From NCBI GenBank assembly GCA_902362725.1, contig CABIXM010000002.1, positions 134,062-198,061 on the forward strand: a stretch of DNA of 64,000 nucleotides, written 5' to 3'. Numbering within the stretch: position 1 is the stretch's first letter; every line of letters starts with the position of its first letter. Below, one piece after another: positions 16,404 through 23,973 of the stretch. This stretch comes from Clostridiaceae bacterium. Lineage in GTDB: Bacteria; Bacillota; Clostridia; Lachnospirales; Lachnospiraceae. The notes below the pieces were generated by a model. The model was not told the origin of the DNA and searched no databases. It was given only the letters and a program-made list of their open reading frames with translations. Both the position numbers and the translations under genes were made by a program.

Positions 16404-16983
16404 CTTTCAATTCTCCAACATGTCTTCTTAATATCGTCATTGCAAATACTCTTCTCTGGGCTTCAACCCGATCACATGCATCTTCAATATAAACCGGTCG
16501 TATTGGAATCACAGGTACTTTTTTAGGTACTGCATAATTGTTTATCTTTTTCATCATTTTACCTGAACAACTTCTTACGACAAAGATTACATCAGCTCCA
16601 TTCAGCATGAAGGAGATATCATCCCGTTTTCTCCATCTGTTGTAATTCCAACAATGTAACGCTGGGTAAAAGATTCTGAACAAATCGCACATAACCTGAT
16701 CCCCCATCAGAACTGCTACCTCTACTTTTTCTGCCAGCCTCTTTATGTTCTGATCCACTTCCTCCATACTATATTTCTTGCGCATCTCCTGAAGCTCAAA
16801 TCTATCCCAGGTTACTCCCTGGCTATCTATTTCTGCAAGCAGCTTTTCTATTGTCATTTTTTCTTCTGGCCTGCACTCTTGTATATACGCACACATAGAT
16901 TCGTGAATCATTAGCTCTTGACAAAGAATTTCATCAAAGTAACGCCGTCTTTTAAATTTACTCCATAAATTTACTATGCTCAT
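16354..16983 (-). CDS. Hypothetical protein directly downstream of the iteron array
   Basis: 209 residues, soluble, not recognised. The segment ADVIFVVRSCSGKMMKKINNYAVPKKVPVIPI looks like a nucleotide-binding or DprA/SLOG-like Rossmann strand-turn-helix, but this is weak. Its AGGAGG ribosome-binding site (12 bases before the ATG) falls inside the first iteron (16986-17007), whose sequence deviates from the others just enough to create it. So occupancy of the origin could affect its expression. Confidence 0.5.
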   Translation of the reverse strand: MSIVNLWSKFKRRRYFDEILCQELMIHESMCAYIQECRPEEKMTIEKLLAEIDSQGVTWDRFELQEMRKKYSMEEVDQNIKRLAEKVEVAVLMGDQVMCDLFRIFYPALHCWNYNRWRKRDDISFMLNGADVIFVVRSCSGKMMKKINNYAVPKKVPVIPIRPVYIEDACDRVEAQRRVFAMTILRRHVGELKDEKEIVSNEQNQYGID

Positions 16984-16985
16984 TT

Positions 16986-17347
16986 ATGTACTATTCCTCC
17001 TGTTTTCATGTACCAGCTCTCCTGTTTTCGACTTTTTGATGTACTTTTTCTCCTGTTTTCATGTACCAGCTCTCCTGTTTTCGGTTTTTTGATGTACTTT
17101 TTCTCCCGTTTTCATGTACTAGCTCTCCTGTTTTCGGCTTTTTGATGTACTTTTTCTCCCGTTTTTATGTGTCAGTTCTCAGCTCTCTGATGTACCATTT
17201 CTCCTGTTTTCATGTACCACTTCTCCTGTTTTCGGCTCTCTGATGTACTTTTTCTCCTGTTTTCAGTTATTGATGTACTATTTCTCCTGTTTTCATGTAC
17301 CAGCTCTCCTGTTTTCAGCTCTTTAATGTACTTTTTCTCCTGTTTTT
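16986..17347. repeat. Iteron array 1: fourteen 22-bp units (replication origin)
   Basis: Units begin at 16986, 17008, 17039, 17061, 17092, 17114, 17145, 17167 (degenerate, 23 bp), 17190, 17212, 17243, 17273, 17295 and 17326. Each starts ATGTAC and ends CTCCTGTTTTC or a close variant. Pairs sit head to tail with no gap, then a spacer of 8-9 bases, giving a repeating double unit. A Rep_3 initiator gene lies 0.7 kb away, so these are origin iterons for initiator binding. Confidence 0.9.
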
Positions 17348-17413
17348 ATATACGAAATACTTCATATAGCCATATATTTTAAAACTTATAGTCCCCCACT
17401 GGCTCATTTCACA
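17348..17413. other. AT-rich segment between iteron clusters (candidate unwinding element)
   Basis: A 66-base, mostly A/T stretch (for example CATATATTTTAAAACTTATA) separates the two iteron groups. AT-rich segments beside iterons are where initiator-driven melting normally starts. Role inferred. Confidence 0.4.
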
Positions 17414-17567
17414 ATGTACCAGCCCTCCTGTTTTCATGTACCACTTCTCCTGCTTTCAATTTCTCTTCATGTACCGGTTCTCCTGTTTTCATGTACCAGC
17501 TCTCCTGTTTTCAATTTCTCTTCATGTACCAACTCTCCTGTTTTCATGTACCAGCTCTCCTGTTTTG
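17414..17567. repeat. Iteron array 2: six 22-bp units
   Basis: Units at 17414, 17436, 17469, 17491, 17524 and 17546 share the array 1 consensus and again come as tandem pairs, separated here by an 11-base AATTTCTCTTC spacer. This cluster is nearest the rep gene and may also serve in rep autoregulation or copy control. Confidence 0.88.
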
Positions 17568-17571
17568 TAAA

Positions 17572-17599
17572 AAAAAAGCTGTTATTTTACAGCTTTTTT
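17572..17599. terminator. Bidirectional terminator after rep
   Basis: 11-bp stem AAAAAAGCTGT (17572-17582) with its complement (17589-17599), six-base loop, A and T tracts on both sides. It shields the iterons from rep transcription. Confidence 0.85.
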
Positions 17600-17690
17600 C
17601 ATTCCCTAAATATAAAATACTTAGTAAATATAAAATATCCTTTATTAAATAATAAATACCCACTGCACTGTTCCATTCATATATCAGCAT

Positions 17691-18578
17691 TTACCCTTTT
17701 ACATAATCTGCTAGTTCCATTTGGTAATAATCCTTCATAAGATTGTATCTGCTTTCCGATACACCTTTTATCTTTTTTGTGGTTTCCAATTCAGCTAACT
17801 CTTTATCTACACCAAACTTCTTTTCTATCATGAAAGTGTAACCTATAATTTTTCGATTTGAACGTATTGCTTTATATTTAATACTCAAGCTTGTTAATTC
17901 GTTAATTTCTTTTATAGAAGGATCTATTACCCATTTTCTCAGATCTTCTATTTTGAGATACTTATCCTCTAATGCGAATCTTTCTCTTATCTCCTCGATT
18001 GTCATTGTACGACTTTTCTGAAATGCCTTCGCTGCAAATAATTCATAAAAGGGGCTACTATAATTACCTCTAAGCCCCAACGTTTCCTTTAATGAGAACA
18101 CAGTAAAATTATCTGTAAGCTTAATCAGAAGTGGCACCACCGGCTCAGGAATGGTCACTATAATTGTTCCATCATCACTATTGATTTTAGGTGTTGTAAT
18201 CCACGTAAATAGAAAGCTATTACCTTTTTTGTCATCCAACCAAAATCCGCGTGTAGCTATATTTTGTAAAGTAGCCTTAATGTCCTTATAATTTTTTCCA
18301 CAAATAGAAAGGCCACATGTATTACAATATTGAGAAATTGGAAATTCCACTTCCAGAGCACCTTCAGATGTAAATCTAAGATTCCTTTGAAGTTCACAAT
18401 TCGGCGAAATTAAGCTTAAAATAAAATTCACAGCTCTTTGTTCGACTGCCTTTAATATATGTTTTTGTTTAGTCACTTTATCCATGTAAGGGACTACCGA
18501 TTCTATAAGAGCATTATGTTTTACCACTTTATACTCTCTCTGTTTTATCGCTTCAAAATCTTTCTCCGGATTTTTCAT
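17691..18578 (-). CDS. rep: Rep_3-family (RepB-type) replication initiator
   Basis: 295 residues with the two winged-helix layout of Rep_3/RepA-RepE initiators: N-terminal domain (YKVVKHNALIESV, KAVEQRAVNFILSLI, then the IPEPVVPLLIKL region) and C-terminal domain (RKWVIDPSIKEINELTSLSIKYKAIR, the typical WVIDPALKEIN-like motif). It binds iterons and opens the origin for theta replication. Iterons lie just downstream. Strong GGAGG site. Its presence together with parM and an integrase suggests an integrative plasmid or a replicating ICE. Confidence 0.9.
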   Translation of the reverse strand: MKNPEKDFEAIKQREYKVVKHNALIESVVPYMDKVTKQKHILKAVEQRAVNFILSLISPNCELQRNLRFTSEGALEVEFPISQYCNTCGLSICGKNYKDIKATLQNIATRGFWLDDKKGNSFLFTWITTPKINSDDGTIIVTIPEPVVPLLIKLTDNFTVFSLKETLGLRGNYSSPFYELFAAKAFQKSRTMTIEEIRERFALEDKYLKIEDLRKWVIDPSIKEINELTSLSIKYKAIRSNRKIIGYTFMIEKKFGVDKELAELETTKKIKGVSESRYNLMKDYYQMELADYVKG

Positions 18579-18590
18579 ATGTCTGCCTCC

Positions 18591-18800
18591 TCATAAGTCC
18601 CTATGCTCCCAAGCCCATTTTGCGTAATATTTGCCATTATGATTATATTGATTGTATTCTGCAGCCAATAAATCCATATCTATATCCAGGACTTCACTTA
18701 TATACTCTAGTGTCTGCCCCTGATGGCTCAGATATTGGATCATTGCTTTATCAGCATATGTTAAGCTGCGAAATTCTCTTGGACATAATTTTTTCTTCAA
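18591..18800 (-). CDS. Small hypothetical protein, HTH-like
   Basis: 69 residues from a TTG start with AGGAGA seven bases upstream. The middle (ADKAMIQYLSHQGQTLEYISEVLDIDMDLLAAEY) reads like a helix-turn-helix. It ends 12 bases before rep, so it may be a rep-operon regulator. Family not recognised. Confidence 0.5.
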   Translation of the reverse strand: MKKKLCPREFRSLTYADKAMIQYLSHQGQTLEYISEVLDIDMDLLAAEYNQYNHNGKYYAKWAWEHRDL

Positions 18801-18830
18801 CTTCGTATCTCCTGTACTTTGCCATAGCTA

Positions 18831-19055
18831 TCATTGCAGCTCATTCCGGTCACACCACCAAATGTAATCCCAGGTATATCTCCCCTTAAATATGCGCTGC
18901 ATGATGATCTGGCAATCATCATATGAGAATTCCTTTGCACCGGACAATCTTTCTATTACTTCATCTGTCGGCACACACAACTCCATCGCTACATCCATCA
19001 CAGTAATCTTTTCTCGATTGAGTATTTTTACCAGATTTGGATAAATAGACTTCAT
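18831..19055 (-). CDS. Small hypothetical protein, XRE-like
   Basis: 74 residues. IYPNLVKILNREKITVMDVAMELCVPTDEVIERLSG resembles a short XRE-type helix-turn-helix, as in phage-type helper regulators; the C-terminus is Trp-rich. Good GAGGGA site. It is first in the minus-strand rep operon and divergent from an XRE regulator gene. Confidence 0.55.
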   Translation of the reverse strand: MKSIYPNLVKILNREKITVMDVAMELCVPTDEVIERLSGAKEFSYDDCQIIMQRIFKGRYTWDYIWWCDRNELQ

Positions 19056-19252
19056 ACGCTTTCCCTCTCATTATCTTAACTGTGTGTTTTATTCGTTTTT
19101 ACTCAATAGAGTAATTGTATGATCGTCTATTTTGCTTGTCAAGCATTTTGCACTCCATTTTTGTATGCACAATTCTATCATAATGGTGCTTTTTTGTAAA
19201 TATTTTGTGGTTTTGTGCCTCAAATCAGTATTAACTATTCGTATTATTATAC

Positions 19253-19281
19253 TTTACTTTGGGTATTTTTTGATGTATAAT
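19253..19281 (+). promoter_or_regulatory. Promoter of the XRE regulator gene
   Basis: TTTACT (19253-19258), 17-base spacer, TATAAT (19276-19281), 33 bases before the ATG at 19314. Confidence 0.7.
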
Positions 19282-19313
19282 AATCCTAAATTAAAAATAA
19301 GGGAGTTATTGAT

Positions 19314-19676
19314 ATGACCATTATTGAAAAATTAGTGTATCTTATGGAACAGACAGGCGAAACACGAACCGCTGTCTCAGAGGCAACTGGTATCCCCTAC
19401 ACCACAATTCAGAACATCTTTGTTCGCAGCTCATCAGATCTACGGATTTCTACTCTGATCAAACTTTGTGATCACTTCCATGTGACCCTTGATAGCTTTG
19501 CCCGGTCAGATGTAGATGAGTTGGAGTATACCAGCGGTCCTTACAAAAAAACACTTCTGTCCTCTTCTGAACAGACACTAATTCTTACTATGCGTAATTC
19601 GGATCCGGTAACACAGGACTGTGTATACCGCCTCTTGAAAATCGAAAATGATATGCCTGATGAAAAAGGCGCTTAA
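19314..19676 (+). CDS. XRE-family regulator
   Basis: 120 residues. HTH of XRE type in the first 65 (KLVYLMEQTGETRTAVSEATGIPYTTIQNIF, then RISTLIKLCDHFHVTLD), followed by an acidic tail. It has a clear promoter and AAGGGAG site. Divergent from the rep operon and upstream of the integrase, so it probably governs the switch between integrated and replicating states (inference). Confidence 0.75.
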   Translation: MTIIEKLVYLMEQTGETRTAVSEATGIPYTTIQNIFVRSSSDLRISTLIKLCDHFHVTLDSFARSDVDELEYTSGPYKKTLLSSSEQTLILTMRNSDPVTQDCVYRLLKIENDMPDEKGA

Positions 19677-19822
19677 TTATAGCTATATAAACAATTTGCT
19701 CTATTCTAATTTATTCTAAGTAAACCTTTATGGTAAAGCATCTTACACCCTAAAGGTATTTTTCCTATACACAAAATTCCCCTTATTTTTGCGTTACTAC
19801 TATATTTTTCATTGGTGAAACT

Positions 19823-21004
19823 ATGCTTACAGTATTAAATGAACAAATTAAGTGTTTGCAAATGATACTATCCGCTGATATGATTGATACATCAGAGGGT
19901 AAAAAACAATTACATATGTTAAAAGAAAAAGCTGTAAAGAATGTTCACCACTATGCTTTTAATCAACGTGCTGACGGCAGATTTGTCACCAAAATGGCAA
20001 ATGGAAGCCAAATGACAGGGGGGACGTACAAGAACCTTATTGACAAATTATATGAATTCTATTTTGGCTCCCAAAATGCTTCACTTGCATCTTTGTATCC
20101 AGAATGGATTGAATACCGCTTAAACGAGTCCCCTGCAAAAGAAAAAACTATCAAAGAGGATCAGTATGTGTGGAATTCTCTTCTGAAGGGAAAAGAAATC
20201 ACCTTGCTTCCTCTCCGGAGTTTGGAGGCACCAAACTACATTGTTTTCTTCCGCTCTATTACTAAAAATCGTACTCTGACCCGTAAGCGATTTAATAATA
20301 TGAAAAGTATCATGAATGGCATTATTTACTATGCCATTGAGAAAGGCATTATAATTCACAACCCATTAAGCGAGATTGATTACCGGAAATTCACATATAA
20401 GCCAGAAAACAATTCTATCATGCCTTATACCGAAGAAGAACGTCTTATGATTCTGGATCATCTCAAAGATGAAGAAGACTTGTATTCCTTGGCCATTCGT
20501 CTGCAGTTTCATTTAACACTACGAATCGGGGAACTTAAAGGACTTCGATTTGATGATGTTTATGGGAATTACATTCACATATGTCGTTTGATGAATTATA
20601 AGAATGAAATTGAAGAAGACATAAAGGGACACGCATCCGAGGGTATACGCTGGCTTCCACTTCCTGATGAAGCGCTTCGTATTATCCAGAAAATCAAGGA
20701 TCGTAATCCCAACAGTCCTTATATGTTTATAAAAGACTCCGTGACCCTGACCACGGGTACCTACAATGATCACCTGAAAAAATGCTGCACAGAGCTTAAC
20801 ATACCATACCGCTCTTCGCATAAGGTCCGATTTTCAACTGCCTCTATTCTTTACCATGAAGGAGTTACGCTCCCAGAGCTGCAGAATATGTTAGGTCATA
20901 CTACGCTTGCAATGACTACTCATTACATAAAAAAAATCAGTACCAATGATTCGGTACTGCAAAAAGTCAACTCGGTTTTTTCCAAAAATTGTATGCACCT
21001 GTGA
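19823..21004 (+). CDS. int: Tyrosine recombinase of the tRNA-Leu-linked integrative element
   Basis: 393 residues: N-terminal arm/core-binding region (about 1-190) and catalytic domain with Arg in LTLRIGELKGL, SSHKVRF (HxxR) and GHTTLAMTTHYIK (H and the Tyr nucleophile). It ends 73 bases from the 3' end of tRNA-Leu, the standard position for a tRNA-targeting integrase, so attachment is probably at the 3' end of that tRNA or just beyond. Unlike the integrase at 8160, so the island carries two separate integration systems. The 146-base gap before it shows no gene. Confidence 0.88.
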   Translation: MLTVLNEQIKCLQMILSADMIDTSEGKKQLHMLKEKAVKNVHHYAFNQRADGRFVTKMANGSQMTGGTYKNLIDKLYEFYFGSQNASLASLYPEWIEYRLNESPAKEKTIKEDQYVWNSLLKGKEITLLPLRSLEAPNYIVFFRSITKNRTLTRKRFNNMKSIMNGIIYYAIEKGIIIHNPLSEIDYRKFTYKPENNSIMPYTEEERLMILDHLKDEEDLYSLAIRLQFHLTLRIGELKGLRFDDVYGNYIHICRLMNYKNEIEEDIKGHASEGIRWLPLPDEALRIIQKIKDRNPNSPYMFIKDSVTLTTGTYNDHLKKCCTELNIPYRSSHKVRFSTASILYHEGVTLPELQNMLGHTTLAMTTHYIKKISTNDSVLQKVNSVFSKNCMHL

Positions 21005-21030
21005 TGCACCTCTGGTTTTCGCCATAAAAA

Positions 21031-21068
21031 AATCACTGAACCCCTTATTTTATAAGGAATTCAGCGAT
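21031..21068. terminator. Terminator of the tRNA operon, facing the integrase end
   Basis: AATCACTGAA (21031-21040) pairs with TTCAGCGATT (21059-21068) with one wobble pair, with an extra inner stem. On the minus strand it is followed by seven Ts. Confidence 0.75.
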
Positions 21069-21076
21069 TCTCTTTC

Positions 21077-21163
21077 ATGCCGGCAACCGGAATCGAACCG
21101 GTACGGGAGGTTAGTCCCGCAGGATTTTAAGTCCTGTGCGTCTGCCAGTTCCGCCATGCCGGC
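21077..21163 (-). tRNA. tRNA-Leu (TAA)
   Basis: 87 nt with acceptor GCCGGCA/TGCCGGC, discriminator A, a long variable arm as expected for Leu, anticodon loop CTTAAAA (anticodon TAA) and GGTTCGATTCC T-arm. CCA not encoded. Probable integration target of the neighbouring element. Confidence 0.95.
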
Positions 21164-21183
21164 ATATGCACTAACAGTGCAAG

Positions 21184-21257
21184 CGACCCGAATGGGACTC
21201 GAACCCACGACCTCCGCCGTGACAGGGCGGCGCTCTAACCAACTGAGCCATCGGGCC
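21184..21257 (-). tRNA. tRNA-Asp (GTC)
   Basis: 74 nt, acceptor GGCCCGA with TCGGGTC, discriminator G (Asp identity), anticodon GTC, standard T-arm GGGTTCGAGTCCC. Confidence 0.95.
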
Positions 21258-21288
21258 ATATGAAATTATAAGGTTTACTTTTTAAAAG

Positions 21289-21362
21289 TGGACCCACGGG
21301 GACTCGAACCCAGGACCGACCGGTTATGAGCCGGTTGCTCTAACCAACTGAGCTATGGGTCC
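21289..21362 (-). tRNA. tRNA-Met (CAT), elongator type
   Basis: 74 nt, acceptor GGACCCA/TGGGTCC, anticodon CAT. The first base pair is G-C, so it is not an initiator. A lysidine-modified tRNA-Ile2 also has a CAT anticodon gene and cannot be excluded by eye. Confidence 0.9.
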
Positions 21363-21367
21363 GTAAA

Positions 21368-21439
21368 TGACTCCTACGGGAATCGAACCCGTGTTACCGC
21401 CGTGAAAGGGCGATGTCTTAACCGCTTGACCAAGGAGCC
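21368..21439 (-). tRNA. tRNA-Glu (TTC)
   Basis: 72 nt, anticodon TTC in CCTTTCA, acceptor GGCTCCT pairing with AGGAGTC, discriminator A. First tRNA of the minus-strand cluster Glu-Met-Asp-Leu. Confidence 0.95.
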
Positions 21440-21547
21440 TCATCTTATATCTAACGCTGCCCCTGGGGGCCATCGTGTGGCAGAACAGAAATGTCCTGAA
21501 CATTAGATATGCTACCACACTTTGGCCCGTTTGGCAAGTGTTTTTTT

Positions 21548-22756
21548 TTACTCTTCCAGACCGAATGCGTCATGTACCGCATTCACTGCTCTCTCTGCAT
21601 CTTTTTCGTTGATCAGCACAGTGATACGAATCTCCGATGTGGAAATCATATTGATATTGATATTCTCATTGAACAGCGCCTCGAACATCTTCGCAGCCAC
21701 ACCCGGATTGGACATCATGCCTGCGCCTACGATGGAGACCTTGACCACTTCCTTGTTGCAGGAGATGCTGTTGCAGCCAATGCGGGCCTTATTGGCCTCG
21801 ATGATCTTCACAGCCTGATCCGCCTCGTCCCGGGATACGGTAAAAGAAATATCCTTGCTGTTCTCACGTCCGATGGACTGCAGAATCACGTCTACGTTAA
21901 TGCCCTCTTTTGCCAGCATATTGAAGAGACGGAAGGCCATGCCCGGCTCATCCTTCAGACCGATGACTGAAATTCTGGCTGTATTTCGATCCAGCGCTAC
22001 GCCGCTGATTAACATTCTTTCCACACTCGTTTCCTCCTTCACAATGGTTCCTTCATGATCATTTAAGCTGGAGCGTACCACAAGCTGCACGCCGTATTTC
22101 TTCGCCATCTCCACGGAACGGTTGTGCAGAACGCCTGCGCCAAGCGTCGCCAGATCCAGCATTTCATCATAGGTAATCTCATCCAGCTTGCGGGCCTTCG
22201 GCACGATACGCGGATCGGCGGTGTATACGCCGTCCACATCGGTATAGATCTCGCAGGCGTCCGCATGCAGGGCTGCCGCCAGCGCTACGGCTGTGGTGTC
22301 GGAGCCACCGCGGCCCAGTGTGGTATAGTTGTCGTATTTATTCACGCCCTGGAAGCCGGTCACGATGACGATACGGCGGTGCTCCAGCTCGTGCATGATA
22401 CGGTCGGTATCGATGCGCTTCAGACGCGCGTTGCCATGTACCCGGGTGGTGTGCATCCGGACCTGGAACGCATTCAGGGATATCGCCGGGATATCCATGG
22501 TATCGAAAGCCATGGCCATCATAGCTACGGAAATCTGTTCTCCGGTGGTCAGCAGCATATCCAGCTCCCGCTTGGGCGGGTTCGGATTGATGTCCTTTGC
22601 CTTGGCAATCAGCTCGTCTGTGGTCTTGCCCATTGCGGAAAGAACCAGCACGATGTCGTTACCCTTCTTGAAATCCTCTGCGCATCTTCGCGCCACATTC
22701 ATGATGCGCTCCTTATCGCCTACAGAGGTTCCGCCAAATTTTTTCACTATCAGCAT
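21548..22756 (-). CDS. lysC: Aspartate kinase
   Basis: 402 residues. N-terminal kinase domain with VKKFGGTSVGD, the GFQGVNKYDNYTTLGRGGSDTTA nucleotide-binding part, and two C-terminal ACT domains (about 265-400) for Lys/Thr feedback. It makes aspartyl phosphate, the first step towards Lys, Thr and Met. Last gene of the ACT-hom-apgM-lysC operon, only two bases after apgM. Confidence 0.95.
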   Translation of the reverse strand: MLIVKKFGGTSVGDKERIMNVARRCAEDFKKGNDIVLVLSAMGKTTDELIAKAKDINPNPPKRELDMLLTTGEQISVAMMAMAFDTMDIPAISLNAFQVRMHTTRVHGNARLKRIDTDRIMHELEHRRIVIVTGFQGVNKYDNYTTLGRGGSDTTAVALAAALHADACEIYTDVDGVYTADPRIVPKARKLDEITYDEMLDLATLGAGVLHNRSVEMAKKYGVQLVVRSSLNDHEGTIVKEETSVERMLISGVALDRNTARISVIGLKDEPGMAFRLFNMLAKEGINVDVILQSIGRENSKDISFTVSRDEADQAVKIIEANKARIGCNSISCNKEVVKVSIVGAGMMSNPGVAAKMFEALFNENININMISTSEIRITVLINEKDAERAVNAVHDAFGLEE

Positions 22757-22758
22757 TG

Positions 22759-23967
22759 CTATTTCTCCTCAAACAGTTTGTCAATCAGCTCGTAGCCGTG
22801 CATCACTTCGATGCCGCTCGCCTGCGCTGCCTTTTCATTATAGACACCCGCGCTTCCTGCGAAAGCCTTTCTGCTGTCATAGAGCAGATAGGGAATCGGA
22901 TCGCTGGTATGGGTCCGCACACAAATCGGGGTCGGGTGATCCGGCAGAATCATCATCCGGTAATCCTCGCCGGAGGCGTCCAGAGCTTCTTTCAAATGGA
23001 CGATCAGACGCTGATCCAGATATTCGATGGCCTGGACTTTCCGCTCCACGCTGCCCTGGTGGCCCATCTCATCGGGAGCCTCCACATGGACATAGACGAA
23101 GTCATAGCCCTCTTTCAAAAGCACGTCTGCGGCCGCCTGGGCCTTGCCCTCATAATTGGTGTGAAGCTGACCATTGGCCCCCTCCACCTCGATATTTTTC
23201 ATGCCTGCTCCCACGGCGATGCCCTTCAGAAGGTCTACCGCGGAAATCATGGCGCCTTTTTTGTGATTCTTCTCTTCAAAAGAGCTTAAAGCCGGACGGG
23301 TGCCCGCGCCCCAGAACCAGCAGGAGTTGGCCGGATTCAGGCCTCTGGCCTTCCTCTCCAGGTTGATGGGATGTTTTGAGAGAATCTCATAGCTTTTCTT
23401 CTGCATCTCCCGGAGAACCGGATCCGACGGCAGATGATCGCCCGCCTTCTGTCCCAACACATCGTGGGGCGGAGTCAGCTCTACCACGCTGCCCTGATTC
23501 CAGATGAGCAGATGGCGGTAGCTGGTTCCCACATAGAAATGATAGGTATCATTTTCCAGTTCCTTCCGAACTGCGTCCAGCAGAATCGCCGCGTCCTCGG
23601 TACTGATTTCGCTGGAGCTGTGATCGATAATCGTCTTTTCTTCATAAGGCTCATCGCCGTCGGATACGGTAATCAGGTTGGTCCGAAGGGCGATATCGTC
23701 GGGCTTCATATCCACGCCGATGCTTAAGGCCTCCAGCGGGGAGCGTCCGGTATAATATTTCTTCGGGTCATATCCCAGTACCGACAGGTTCGCCGTGTCG
23801 CTGCCCGGCTTCATACCTTCGGGAATGGTATGCGCCAGTCCGATCTCGGACTTCTGCGCCATCTCATCCATGGTCGGCGTCGCGGCGTATTCAAGCGGCG
23901 TCTTGCCTCCCAGGGCCTCGATGGGCTCGTCGGCCATACCATCGCCCAATACAATCACATACTTCAT
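22759..23967 (-). CDS. ApgM-like phosphotransferase, probable homoserine kinase
   Basis: 402 residues of the cofactor-independent phosphoglycerate mutase / alkaline phosphatase superfamily (COG3635 type). Metal-site motifs are visible: VLGDGMAD at the N-terminus, GSDTANLSVLGYDP with the phosphoryl-carrying Ser near residue 60, HVEAPDEMGHQG, and PDHPTPICVRTHTSDP. A subfamily of these proteins has been proposed as the homoserine kinase of bacteria that lack ThrB (TIGR02535). Its place between hom and lysC, with 6- and 2-base gaps, supports that role rather than glycolysis. Confidence 0.85.
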   Translation of the reverse strand: MKYVIVLGDGMADEPIEALGGKTPLEYAATPTMDEMAQKSEIGLAHTIPEGMKPGSDTANLSVLGYDPKKYYTGRSPLEALSIGVDMKPDDIALRTNLITVSDGDEPYEEKTIIDHSSSEISTEDAAILLDAVRKELENDTYHFYVGTSYRHLLIWNQGSVVELTPPHDVLGQKAGDHLPSDPVLREMQKKSYEILSKHPINLERKARGLNPANSCWFWGAGTRPALSSFEEKNHKKGAMISAVDLLKGIAVGAGMKNIEVEGANGQLHTNYEGKAQAAADVLLKEGYDFVYVHVEAPDEMGHQGSVERKVQAIEYLDQRLIVHLKEALDASGEDYRMMILPDHPTPICVRTHTSDPIPYLLYDSRKAFAGSAGVYNEKAAQASGIEVMHGYELIDKLFEEK

Positions 23968-23973
23968 TGCTTC

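Larger units (their letters stand above)
9620..21068. mobile_element. Plasmid-like integrative element (rep, iterons, parM, integrase, conjugation genes)
   Basis: Base composition is clearly lower in G+C than beyond the tRNAs. The gene content is plasmid-like (Rep_3 initiator, iterons, partition pair) with an integrase abutting tRNA-Leu and VirB2/VirB6-type genes. The right boundary is at or near 21.07 kb. The left part is interrupted by a second element and continues beyond the window, so the left attachment site is not seen. Confidence 0.75.

Noticed and set aside
16986..17567. Regular repeats considered as a CRISPR array
   Set aside because: The units are directly adjacent or separated by 8-11 base spacers that are themselves repeated; there are no unique spacers or cas genes, and a Rep gene lies next to them.
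21447..21510. Hairpin-like region with ATATCTAA/TTAGATAT ends upstream of tRNA-Glu
   Set aside because: Only 8 bp of ends pair well; I could not decide between a spacer hairpin and chance, so it is not listed as a feature.
22329..23366. Arg/Ser/Pro-rich plus-strand frame opposite lysC and the apgM-like gene
   Set aside because: A shadow of GC-rich genes; the low-complexity composition is typical of antisense frames.
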